Positions 36,936 through 48,746 of a stretch of 64,000 bases of DNA are shown here, one piece after another (within the stretch, counting starts at the first letter, position 1; the number at the start of each line of letters is the position of its first letter). Position numbers and translations under genes: made by a program. Where the stretch lies: positions 3,100,001 to 3,164,000 of the forward strand of contig NC_035791.1 of the NCBI RefSeq assembly GCF_001653235.2, in the 5' to 3' direction. Under the pieces are notes generated by a model. That model saw only the letters and a list, made by a program, of their open reading frames with translations. It made no database searches and was not told where the DNA came from. Origin of the DNA: Pochonia chlamydosporia 170 (lineage: Eukaryota > Ascomycota > Sordariomycetes > Hypocreales > Clavicipitaceae).

Positions 36936-37985
36936 TTTGAAGTTGTTTTGTTGTCTTTTTTCTATTCTCAAAAGAGATAATAAAAATGAAATGAAAAAAT
37001 CTTCCGAGAGTGGTAGATATGTGGGCTTAAAGATGCAGTGAATTTACTTATAAGCGAACCTTGCTCAATCTACGCTCAAACCAAACCCCATCAGATCAAG
37101 CTGTGAACACGTCCACCCAATATTGCCCCAAATCTCCATATTCAATAAACCAACGATGCCGAAAATAAAAAGAAGTAAAAATAAAAAAAACCCACATGTT
37201 TAGCCGAACACACCTGCCTAGTAACGTGGCTCAATGCCACAGTAAGGATACATGCCTCACACCCCCCTGATACAACATCTATCACAAACGACCAAGACGA
37301 AGAACAGCCAATGAGTCTGTGAAAATTGTCACGCACCCCCGCGGAAAGGGACAACGTACATGGGTCGGTTGGGTTGGGGTTGCTCTTCACATGATAAAAG
37401 GATATGTGAGTATCGCGGCTGACACTTTTGTGCGACTGCAACTCTGTTCGTTTCATTGTGTTGGGTGTACAGAGTAATGCGTGCGAGATGTGTGATACAA
37501 GCTGTCATTGGGGCTGCAGCCTAATTCTTGTGTTAGTTTCTGAGTATTGCACTACGTTTCTAGTGGAAATGAAAATTGTACGACACATCAATGGTGAAAT
37601 TACTGTCGGTTAGGTCCGAGGTTCATGGATGATCCTGGGTCATGGCATTCAGACCATGACAGCTTGTACGAGGATAGAGGTGCTAGCATCGTAACAGTAA
37701 AAATCCTTTCAACTTTACTACAGCTATCCACTTGGGACCTAATACACTTCGAGCCTCCCAGTCACGCCAACACGGCACGTTGGTACGCCGCCATCCTTCG
37801 ACCGTAATATAGACCTTCTACCAATCCCGGATATATCGCATGTCTTACAACAAAGGAGACGCCTCGATTTTGTTTTTGTGGTTAGTATACCCCTCCCCCT
37901 TTGGCTTTGTGCTATCCCAATCCATTATTTCAGACACAGCACCCTCCCTCCCTGCCTCCGTCCTTACTCAGCTCGCCTTTTTGGT
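36936..37985. other. 1.05 kb intergenic region
   Basis: This lies upstream of the dehydratase start and downstream of the SDH1 stop, both on the minus strand. An A-rich stretch (37155-37195, plus strand) is the only compositional feature. No gene is supported. Confidence 0.6.
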
Positions 37986-40422
37986 TTAGTATACACGCTT
38001 GAAGGGAGGCACGGGCTTGCACTCGTTCTCATCCAGAGTCGTGGAAATGACGCCACGGTATGACAGGTCAACCTTGCCGTGAGGCGTCTTCTGGAAGGAA
38101 AGAGTGTGCTTCATCCAGTTCTGGTCGTCTCGGTCGGGGAAATCCTCACGGGCGTGGGCGCCACGGGACTCCTTTCGGGCGGCGGCAGCAGTGGCAGTTT
38201 GGGTACTAAGAAATGAGGTCAGTCTCCGACAAGGGGCCATAAAGCTGTTGGGATTGGTGTGCAAAACTTACGCGCAAGTCAGCAGGTTTCGCAGTTCAAG
38301 AGTCTCGACAAGGTCAGAGTTCCAGATCATGCTGCGGTCCTTGATGCCAACTTCCTTGAACATGGGGTCAATCTCATTCATCTTGCGGACACCCTCGTCC
38401 AAGCTCTCCTGGGTTCGGAACACAGAGACATCAGTCTGCATGGCCTTCTGCATGGCCAGACGGATCTCAGCAGTGCTCTTGGGGCCATCAGACGTTCGGA
38501 CCTGGTCTAGGACCTCAATGTGCTCAGCACCAGCATCAGCAGCAAGAGGCTTGAGCTTCTCGCCGGGCTTGAAGTTGTCACGGATAGTGTGCGAGACGGC
38601 ACGGCCAAAAACGACGAGATCCAGCAGAGAGTTGGCACCGAGACGGTTAGCGCCGTGGACAGACACGCAAGCAGCCTCACCACATGCGAACAGACCAGGG
38701 ACAACCTTGTCCTTGCCCTGCTCATCGACGGTAAGAACCTCACCAGTGTAGCGGGTAGGAATACCACCCATGTTGTAGTGTACAGTAGGAAGGACAGGAA
38801 TAGGCTGTTTTCGGACATCGACACCAGCGAAGATGCCAGCAGTCTCAGAGATACCGGGCAGACGCTCAGCAAGAATCTCAGCAGGCAAGTGGCTGAGCTG
38901 CAGGTAGATGTGATCCTTCTCAGCACCAACACCACGACCGTCACGGATTTCCATCGTCATAGATCGAGAGACGACGTCACGAGAAGCTAGATCCTTGGCA
39001 GTAGGGGCATAACGTTCCATGAAACGCTCGCCCTCAGAGTTGAGCAGGTAGCCACCCTCACCACGGGCACCCTCAGTGATCAAGCAACCAGCACCGTAGA
39101 TACCAGTAGGGTGGAACTGAACAAACTCGAGATCCTGGTTGGGGAGACCCGCGCGAGCAACCATGGCCATGCCGTCACCTGTGCAAGTGTGGGCAGACGT
39201 GCAGCTGAAGTAAGCACGGCCGTAGCCACCGGTAGCCAGAACAGTGTGGTTGGCAAGGAATCGGTGCAGAGTACCGTCCTCCTGGTTGTAGGCAAGAACA
39301 CCACGGCATTCACCATCCTGCATGATCAGGTCCAGAGCGAAGTATTCGATGAAGTAGTTGGTGTTGTGAGCGAGGGACTGGCCGTAGAGAGTGTGCAGAA
39401 GAGCGTGGCCAGTTCGGTCAGCGGCAGCGCAGCATCGGTAGGCCTGACCACCTTTGCCGTACTTCTGTGACTGACCACCAAAAGCACGCTGGTAACTGCA
39501 AAAATAGTTAGCAAACCTAAGTCAGAGCATTGCCGTTTCTGCAATATCGGACGGCTATAGCTCACATCTTGCCCTCCTCAGTTCTCGAGAAGGGGCAGCC
39601 GTAGTGCTCGAGTTCGATGATAGAGGCAGGAGCCTCACGGGTCATGTAGTGAATAGCATCCTGGTCACCAAGCCAGTCGGAGCCCTTGACGGTATCGTAC
39701 ATATGCCATCTCCAGTCATCCTCGTGCATGTTACCGAGAGCAGCATTGATACCACCCTGAGCAGCGACAGTGTGACTTCGAGTGGGGAAGAGCTTGGAGA
39801 TGCAAGCAGTGTTGAAGCCAGCCTCGGCGAGACCAAAGGCGGCACGGAGACCAGCACCACCGGCACCGACAACGAGGGCATCGTACTCGTGGTCCTAATA
39901 GTCGAGCGTGTGTTAATATCGGGCTGCACATTCGTCTTGCAGTCGCTGCACCGGGATCACACGTGGGCAGGTCGGATATACGTACAATGACGTTGTACTT
40001 TGTGCTAACATGAGGAGATGCCTCCTTGGCTCTCAAAGGGTGGTTTGCAATAACTCGGGCTGTCGTAATGATGTCAAGAATCAGCTCCTTGCTCGTGGCC
40101 GTTGCGTGGTTGAATCTGGGGTCAAAAGCTTACCGGCGGGTCGCGTGGTAGAAAAGGCTCTGGCTTGGCTGCTCGCCAATCGGGAGAACTATATCGCAGG
40201 AAACAAGAAGTCGAGTCAGCGACAACACACGACAAATCAATGCATCGGGAACTATTGGCGATCCAACAGGCAGGAGGCATTTGGTGGAGTGCCGAGCATT
40301 TGAGGTCGGGCCAAGGGGGTTGAGCTGCAGATGGAGGAGAGAGGGCAGGGGCGGATTGGATGAAAAAGAGTACGCACAGCAGAGCCAGAGGCCAGTTTCC
40401 TCAAAGCCATAGAAGATGCCAT
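37986..40422 (-). CDS. SDH1: Succinate dehydrogenase flavoprotein subunit, mitochondrial
   Basis: Six exons: 40422-40378, 40188-40134, 40059-39986, 39894-39566, 39495-38272 and 38205-37986, giving 648 residues, the usual size. The first three small exons encode an Arg/Ser-rich mitochondrial presequence and the link to the mature part. The FAD-binding fold opens with [10 protein letters not shown]; the covalent FAD site is in [14 protein letters not shown] and the active-site R-G-E-G region follow, and the C-terminus matches the family. As part of complex II in the inner membrane it oxidises succinate to fumarate and passes electrons to ubiquinone through the Fe-S subunit. The 189 bp first intron and tiny early exons are the parts most likely to be mis-predicted automatically. 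Confidence 0.97.
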
Positions 40423-41263
40423 CGTCGAGAATATTCGCGTTCACCAAAGCTGCTGCATGCGCGGACAATCGAGACGCGATGGCGTTGGAAGCTCGGCGGA
40501 TGGAGAGAAAAGAATCCGGACCAAATTCAACCGGCCATGAACCACAGTGGTTGACGTTTCTTTGCGCCGTCCAGGATCCTCACAGTCTGGTCGGAACGAG
40601 CGCGCTCGGTTCCTCGGTTCAGTTGGCCAATCAGCGTGCGGCTATTAGCAGCCTGCAGTGCTGCTTGGCCAGTTTGCCATGGTCCAATAGCCTAATAAAC
40701 GACAACACCTCTTCCTCAGCCAGCATGTAACTGTTGGTATGCACGGCGAATGGGTATACAATTGGTCATTATATCTGATCGAAACGCCTACCTGATAATT
40801 GTAAACCGTACCGGACTATATTTTTCATACGATGCATCCAATTCTGCTGAAGCCGACTCGTTCCGCGAGCTTCAATCCTGACGGGTAATCTTCGCTCTGA
40901 AACTTTTCGAGACCCATTCCAGCCATCATCACATGGGAGAGCTTCCGGCATACAATATTGCCAGCTCGCCCCACAGGAATTGAACGAGGCTTCTCTGCTG
41001 ATAAGTGACCAACAATTGCCGAAAACATGGATATATTCAATTTCAGTCATAGTTTCTTCAAACACGCCAGGGCATAATATTAATGCGAAGCTCATCTACC
41101 AACAATCATTTCAAGCTTCAATTCTAGTAATCAATACCAAGGTATATCAACCAACACAGAAATTGGCCATCAACATAAACTTCAACTCGAAAATCGTGCT
41201 ATGCTTCCATTCCACTCAAAAACAATCGCTCCCTCTCTCTGTCTACCCTTCCCCTCCCAAGCT
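40423..41263. other. SDH1 promoter region
   Basis: This lies between the SDH1 start and the 3' end of the PX gene, both on the minus strand. It is A/T-richer towards 41000-41260, consistent with the 3' end of the PX gene. No further gene is seen. Confidence 0.6.
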
Positions 41264-44200
41264 TTAATCCGCCAGTACCTCCCTCAACATGACCAAGAAG
41301 TTGTCATGCAGCTTGTGAACTTCAGATATCTCAGGCTTAGTCGGCTCCCCTGCACTACGGCGGAGTCGATCTTGCTTCTTGGCTCTCCTGCGTCTCTCGG
41401 CAGAGATTGGATCCAGCTCATCTTCCTCCTCTGCCTCGAACTCAGACTCGGAATCAATGTCGTACGCCATTTCTTGAAGATCTTGTCCGTCTAGACCAAA
41501 ATCATTTGAGTCGAAACCCGCACCAACTGCTCCCACCGAAGTTGGAGCCTGGCCCTCTGCCGCCATCTTCTGTCGTGTCTTGTCGTGATGCCACTTCTTT
41601 CGCGCCTCCTGCCAGGAGATGAGGGAATTGATCTCTTGGATGGCCTTTTCCTTGCCTAAAACGCCTGCGCTAACGCCGCCTTCGAACAATGCATTAACAT
41701 TAAGGGTTCCGTTCTTGGGTCCATGGCGAAGGAACTCGAGAATTCCTTCAATCCAACCCATGAGCTGTGTGAAGAGGCCATTGTCGTGTGTGTGGACCTC
41801 GTGAACAAACTTGTAAAAATTGTGCTCGTGTCTCTGGCATAAATCGATGAAAGCCTGGACAGTCTGGTTAGGATCTGCCGAAGCATCTTGCTCTCTGCAC
41901 TTGTCGACAACCTGAGTTATTACAGTTAGCAAACAAAATTGCAACCAATTGTGGAAGGACAGGCGAAACCCACCTGAATCATGTCATCTATAAAGACTGC
42001 AAAGTCTGTAACGCTATTATAGACATTGGCGGACTTGTACACTCTAACGAGGGGTTCGTAAAAGATTGTAAACAGGTCTCGGAATAGCTGTAGCGTCACA
42101 GGCTCTTCGATTAATTGCAACATCATAGCCTTGTCTCGCTGTCTTGTGCAGAGCTTGAGAAGCTGCTTCAGGTATGAGAACAGCTGTGCACCCTGCTTCA
42201 GCTCCTCGTCAACATTCTCAACGGCGTTGTTGAACGCGACATAGGCGTTGAAAAGGCGCTGGATTTGCTCGCCCGTCAACTCAGGCTCGATGAGGTCAGA
42301 GCGCAAAATAGCCACAATGAGATCAATATTCTCGTCTTCTGCTTCTAAGCGGATAGTAGCTTTGAGATCCTCATCCGCATCGGTGTATCTCTTTAGTTTA
42401 TCGGTAAAGATGGGATCAGCGATCTTGTTTGTAAGCGCATCGATAGATTTCTGGAAGCTCTTTATCCCGTCGTTGAGTGTAAGCGAAAAGATTCTCTGCA
42501 TCAGTGACCGGGCACCAAACGGTTGAGCAAGGAAGATGTCCAGCACACCAGACATGACTGCCGCGGGGTTGGCAATGCGGATGACATTTTTGAGGACCGA
42601 GTAGGGAATGAGGGAGTGAATTCGCTTCGCCTGAGCAAAGATCTCGGGGGAGTTGTCCTCGGCAAGGAACAGGTGGTAAATCACAGCTGCGATTTCGATT
42701 CTCAACCACTCGGCAAACTTTTGATACTGAAGACTCAGATCTTGGATCGTCTCCTTCTCTTTGATTTCTTTGAAAAGCATTGTGAGGCCATTTTGCTCGA
42801 CAATGTCCCTTCGGAATCTAAAGTTTGTGTTAGCTTGGCCATGTTCAAAATTAAGGACACTTCTTGCACTTACTGCTCCATGTACTCGTCAAGTTCAGCA
42901 GCCCTCTTTCTGGCAATCTCGTAAAACTGCTTTTGCTCCTCGATTCGCTTCTCATCAATAGCCTTCCGTCTCATAATGTCCTCTACGTCATCATCTGTAG
43001 GGGTGATGGGATCACCACTTAGAAACTCCTGCATGGCTTTAGTGTTGGCGACCTGAGGGTTGTGCAGTAGAGATCTCAAAAAAGCGCGGAGCGAAACCCG
43101 TGAGGATTCTCTCCACAATAAAACGCTCTGAAAACTTTCTGTCAGTCTTATCATTCTTACTACAATGGAGTGTTTGAGATACGCACATCATCCCCATCTT
43201 GCTTCCCTGGGCTCTGCTTCCCATCGACCGACGGCCGTGGGGAGCTTCGAGCTGAGCGAATGGATCGAGTAGAACCAGGTCGCCGATGGCCTATGCGCAT
43301 GTCAGTTTGCAAACGTCCCGTATGAGCTTGCAGAAGGTCCATTCTTACTAGGTGCTGTGGGGGACAACAAAGACGAGATACCTCCGGCTTGTGGCACAGG
43401 CGCCGCATTGGTCATCCGCGTAGAAACAGATGATATGGACGACGCATCCGAATCATCGGCGTTGCTCCAACCGGTCCACAGCCCCGATGCCGTGGTGCTA
43501 GACTTATTCTTCTTGGGCAAAGGAGGCAGAATACGCCCTGGCAGCTCCGTCTTTAACCGCTTATGAAGTCTGCTAAAATCTCCATATCTTCGTCCAACAA
43601 AGTGCTCCAGTTCACCCTTTTGCTTGATACGAAGTAAGAACTCGGCATGCTTGTGCTGCCTGATCTTCCCTTTGACCGTCATGACGCGCACACCAGCAAC
43701 ATTCACGTCCCAGCCGTTGATGTAGTTGCCCTCGGGTATGCTATGCATGACTCCAGTTTCGATGGCATTGCTGTCAACGATTTCGATTTCGGAAAATCGA
43801 ATGCGCTCCTCAAATCCGGAAGAGGTTCCGATTCCGGAAACCATCATCAGCTCAACGAGCTTCTGGGCCTTGATGGCAAGCTTCCTACGCTTTGTCTCCT
43901 CGAGTCGATCTTCGGATGATGAGACTCGTTTACCAGCAAAGGATTCCAAGAACTATGGAGCGGGGTCATCTATTAGATTACGATGCCCAAAGATTGTCTG
44001 TCTGGACAACAGCAGCATGGGGTGAAGCACATACAATCTGGAGCTTGTCCTGCCAAAACTCCTTCTCCTTGGCCTTATCGAGGAAAGGAAAGTCTCGGAC
44101 ATGGTGGACGAATATAAATCGAAGGATGGGCAGTTCCGACTCTTGGGGAGAGACCTCGCCATGGTCAGAGCGGAAAGGGGCGCCGAATCGCTGAAGAGCA

Positions 44201-44540
44201 GTAGGGGAGTTGAGCTCGTTGATCTCCCATTTAGCCTGCTTTGAAATAAGCTCACGCTTCAGATCTGTTGGGTAATGGCAATGTCAGCCTGCGTTCGCAC
44301 CCGATCCAGCCAGACACGGCACTGCTGGAGCATATATACGGATATGTCTGGTATGTGGATATTTTGCGGCAGAAATAACGTACAGTGTTCTTGCTTGCCC
44401 GTCAAAGTCTGGCCAGGGGTGAGCGTGCCAAAGCTGGTTTGGCGGATAGGGAGTTCTTTCGTCTCGGGGGCGGCGTTGGAGGTTGTGTCTGTGGAAGCTG
44501 GAGCTTCGGCTGTGGCTCTGACGTCGCTGTCTTGAGCCAT
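41264..44540 (-). CDS. PX-domain protein of the Ypr097w/Lec1 type
   Basis: Seven exons: 44540-44384, 44264-44035, 43952-43349, 43290-43187, 43127-42874, 42817-41974 and 41911-41264, giving 946 residues. The N-terminal third is a PX-associated helical region. The PX domain follows with G-K-I-R-Q-H-K, the R-R-Y-G-D-F-S-R-L-H phosphoinositide-binding segment and P-P-L-P-K-K, then a Ser-rich insertion of about 75 residues encoded across two introns before the last PX helix (L-R-A-F-L-R-S-L-L). The C-terminal half is an all-helical PXB-type region with an acidic stretch and a basic tail. Yeast Ypr097w (Lec1) binds phosphoinositides and is linked to sterol distribution. The order PX-associated, PX, PXB supports the match; the cellular role here is inferred. 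Confidence 0.85.
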
Positions 44541-44746
44541 GACGAATGAATGGCAGTTCAGAGTGGTGGGTGGGTATATACAATCGATGTGCGTACTCTC
44601 GAGGTGTCGGGGGTAATTTGCGAATGTCGACTCTATACACCAAGTCCCCGGAACGCCAGCCTTCGAGTAAGCAGGAGGATGTTGGAGTGACGAACAAAAG
44701 TTGGAGGTGTCAACTGGTTCTTTTATTAGCCAGCACAGAGGAGCAG

Positions 44747-44775
44747 CTGGGCTGGGCTGGGCTGGGCTGGGCTGG
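44747..44775. repeat. CTGGG pentanucleotide repeat, 5 perfect copies plus a partial
   Basis: Tandem units read directly, about 210 bp upstream of the PX gene start. Confidence 0.9.
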
Positions 44776-46076
44776 TGTGTGGTCCAGATGTCGGGATAAT
44801 CAAATCAGCAAGCACAGTCTAGTCGAGCATGGCGGGGCACAGCACCGTGGATTCAATCAACTAGCTCTGCTGGATGTCGACTTGGATGTGGATGAGGGGG
44901 GACTGGACTGATGGAGGAGGGAGGGGTCACAGTCACCAGTTGACAGCCAAGCAAGTCTAGCAGGGAAGAGGGAAAGGGTCAAATTTGATAACAAATGGGT
45001 TCAGAATGGTCGAATAATCAAGATTCAAGTTGTATGTGTAAAAAAGTCATGGGTTCTGGCCGAAAAGGAAACCAGACGCATACCGGTACATAGCCAGGTA
45101 CATACGTCCTCTCGTCGCCCCTTGTGCCTTGCAACGTCACGAGGCACTTTCGCATCAGCTACGAAGCATTGCACCACGCGGCATGGCATAATCTGAGCAG
45201 AAATACCTTGTTTGGGAAACGCGTCAGATCAAACAGCCAAATCACATCAACCAGACCCAATTTCAATTGTTGCTTGTCAATTCTAGCCTTGTTCATTCTG
45301 CCGAAGCATTGAGTGTTCGAAATGTCACAGCCTCCCCATCAGGGCGGCTAACGGCCGTGCAAAGCCGAGAATGCCAAACAGAGGCAATCTGACAAGTCAT
45401 TACATGACATCTACCAGACGCCGGAACACACAATCCATCATCGCCGAACTTGGCGTTTGTGTTTCAAACTGTCAAAAACATTTGTTGCTTCAATGGCTTT
45501 CAGATTTCAGTTTCCGTAACACGTCTGACCCAGTTGTTCAGCCGCCAACAGCGCCTATTGTCCATATTATCTATCAGATTCTCTTTCCAACTCAGCAGAG
45601 TCAATCAACATGAAATCAAAACTGACCTGTGTCGCCAGCACAGCCCAATCTGAAGCCATTGGCAATGCTTGGAACGCCGCAAGGGGCCTAGATCCCCTAG
45701 ATCCAACCCCGGACAAAACTCCAACAGCTCCCACTTGGCCGTCTGCTGGATAAACAGTCTGAAGATGACTGTGCAACTTGACTGTGACAGCACGAACAAG
45801 CCACTCCGGCGGGGCGTGACATGACGTGGGCAACATTTGAGCACAAAAAAGGCAATGGCGTCTCCAATTATCAATTGATCCAAATATCCGTTGTGCCTCT
45901 CCATGTCGTCCATGCCTTGTCTCCTCCATGGCCAAGCCACCGCTGAAGAAACCCGCTGCCAGGGGCCATCCGCGTCCAGTCTTGGTCCAACAAGGATAAA
46001 GTAGTGAGCATCATCGACTAGGAATTCAAAAGCCAGATGTTGTTAGCCGCTCGTGGCTCCAAGATTGGCCCTGAAG

Positions 46077-46108
46077 CCTCCCTGGCCTCCCTGGTCTCCC
46101 TGGCCTCC
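46077..46108. repeat. CCTCCCTGG 9-mer repeat, about 3.5 copies
   Basis: Three units, one with a C-to-T change, plus a partial unit, read directly in a gene-free region. Confidence 0.85.
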
Positions 46109-47646
46109 AAAACAGCCCTACCACCGTCCATCACGGACGGGAACTGTGCGATTTGCAATGTTACACTCGCTCATCTTACCCTCAGCCTTCCATGCCCTGC
46201 AACCCTACGGAAACTTCCCGTCCAAATCGATTAGACTTTTTGGGCAAAATTGTCGTACCAGGTGCCGCTCTCCCGGTGCAATGGCCATGCAACCCTTCGG
46301 AAACCGGCCGTCATCATCAATCTCACTTGTCACAATGACTCGTTTACCGCCTCATCTGGCTTCCAAGGACGCCAGGCGCATCATTACAGTAAATCTTCGA
46401 CACAAGACCGAACCACCGACACTTGTCCGACCCATTCTGTGGTTCCAAATTTCCTGGTTCTCAATGCGAATGCTAATGCCCAATCAAGCCCATTACCACG
46501 AGGCATCTGGATACTCTAGTGCCCAATTTAATGCACAAGGCCGATTTTCATCATCACTCCACGCTTGGCACTGGCAGTGCAATGCATAATGATGTTCTGT
46601 TTCTTTTTCTCTCCTTGTGGCTCGGCGAAATATATCTAGCATATGCGGGAGCATTCATTTCTTGGCCCTGGACTTTGAGACGGGGCTGCAATCGCCACAT
46701 ATACTTGGCCCTTGACATGAGCATTCAACGACTGATACACCTTTCAGATGCCTCAACCAGCTTCGGGAACCAGGCTGTAGAATGGAAACCTCAAGTGAGA
46801 GAATACAAACGCCGAAACAACCCACAGTATTTCCAGCTCTAACAATACTTCTCGGCCATACTGGACAAATGCCTGGTTTCAAACTCTGTAGACCTTCTTT
46901 GTGGCACCACCCAAAATAGACATGCAAATATAAAACAGTTTCACCAATTCATCACCTTTTCACGAGACGTACTCTCCCACGGGTATAACGCACAGCAAAT
47001 TCATCCTGCAGCTCCATGCAAGTCAACGAGGCTGAGGCCATCACGCTGTAGGCAAATGGCAACCAACTCCACCTTGAGGCTGAGCATGTTGGACCGTTGC
47101 AAACAAGCTCCCTGGTGCTCGCACAGCGCCTTGGCTTCCGTTTAAGCGTGTTGGCGAGGTTGAAACGGTCTCGGTGATGCCGATTCTTGGCATTGTTTGC
47201 CTGCCGGGTCATTTACGTGTGTTGGGTTGCGCACATGCTTCACTTCCGCTTTGGAGGATGGAGCTGACGCGGTATTTGCGCATATGACTTACATGGAATA
47301 GGTTCATTATAGTTGGTAGTTGGGCAGAATCTCGATAGGCTTACGTCACGAGCATGTTAAATGAACTTCATGTCATATGCGTAGAGTCTGGTTGAATACA
47401 GAGCATACTAACAACTATCAAATATGCCCTGCCATCTGACATCTACGTCAATAGCGCAAAGTATCCAGACACTTGGTAGGACCAATACTTTGCACCTCTC
47501 ACTACATCGCATATTGTCGTAAAACATTAAGACAGAAAAGGAATTCTTATTCAATGACTGAGGGTATCGTTACATGCTCCAAGCAATGCAAGCTAAAACA
47601 CCAAAAAAAATGCCACCCCGCACACCTTCAAAGTTCTATCCATCGC

Positions 47647-48746
47647 TCACAATTCATCAAACGCCCGCAGCTGCTCCTCATCTCTAAGCGGCGCTTTCCA
47701 CAGCAACATCCTCCCAGACTCCTCCGCATGCTCGCCATGTCTAGAACTCGACGTATTCAGCCACGCCGGTATATTCGGGCTCATGCTCGCGTTCCACCGC
47801 AAACCACCCTCTCCATCAACACGCGCATAATTGATACCCACAATAAAGGCAATAAAAATGAGAGCCAGCACCGTAGTGACGGACCATATAATCTTGAGTC
47901 TTTTGCGCGTCTTTTCCTGCCATCGCCTGTCTGCTTGCTCCCACCGCTCCACTCTCTTCTGCACAACGTCAACCCGCGAGGAGAGGGTTTGTATCTTGTC
48001 GCGACCTCTGTGTATCCGTTTTTGCAGAGAAGAGATCCTCCGTTGCTGCTCTTCAAAGTGTCCGGCGGCACTTAGTTGACAAATAATGTCGCTTTCCAAG
48101 TCTCGCGAATCCTTGTCGAAGGATTCGCATATGTCGTGAGAGTTTTCCGCAAGGTCCTTGAGTGCGATGACGGTGTTTTGGAGAGTGCTCATCTTTTCGA
48201 GAACCGCGTAGTATGTATCATCTAGGCGTTTCGTCATGGTAGTCGAGAAGGAGTTCAAGTCCATTAGCGATTGTTTCAACCCACTAGGAGACAACCATGT
48301 TAGCAAATTTGCCCGACATGCATATATCAGAAGATTCTCTGCTTAGGTTAAGCTCACTCGGCTCGTATGGAAGCCTTTTCCTGCTCCAACAAGGCTTTGG
48401 CTTCCCTCTTCTCTTTGGTTTCACTATCCCCATTTTCCCTCGGTAGCAATATGCTTGCGCGTCGGCTCTGACTCGGACTCATAAACGGCGTTGTCCCCGT
48501 CGAAGGCGGTATGTCAAGGGAGTGTCGAGCTTGGGCAGCAAGGATTGCCGATGACAGTGGAGGTTTCTCTTTCTCGTCGTATTGGCTTTCTTGTCGACGA
48601 TGCAGGTGCGGGCGACGATGAAGCTTCCCGGGTGATGCAAGCTCCGTCAGGGACCGCTTGATCTGGTGGCGACTGCTTGGTCGGGACGGCGAGGACGGTT
48701 TCGAAGCGTCCAAACCATTGTTTAGGGTGGACATGTTGCTTTCCAC
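47647..48746 (-). CDS. Tail-anchored coiled-coil membrane protein, unknown function
   Basis: Two exons, 48746-48358 and 48283-47647, giving 341 residues (337 if the second ATG, at 48734, is used). I do not recognise the family. The first 130 residues are Ser/Pro/His/Arg-rich and probably disordered. Residues about 115-270 are helical with heptad-like spacing, and one hydrophobic helix (about 277-298, I-I-W-S-V-T-T-V-L-A-L) lies near the C-terminus with about 45 residues after it. This is the general plan of a SNARE-like or organelle-tethering protein, but no SNARE zero-layer is evident. The 74 bp intron has a CTAAC branch site and restores a single frame. An H-R-R-Q-E-S site occurs in the basic N-terminal part. 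Confidence 0.75.

Larger units (their letters stand above)
44541..47646. other. 3.1 kb gene-poor region
   Basis: This lies upstream of the PX gene and downstream of the coiled-coil protein gene. It contains the CTGGG repeat (44747-44775) and the CCTCCCTGG repeat (46077-46108). A 178-codon plus-strand frame (46053-46589) lies on repeat-derived sequence and is not called. No gene is supported. Confidence 0.55.

Noticed and set aside
46053..46589. 178-codon plus-strand frame with an internal Q-P-Y/F-G-N repeat
   Set aside because: The first part is translated from the 9-mer DNA repeat, and the internal similarity follows from a short imperfect DNA repeat; no family resemblance or secretion signal.
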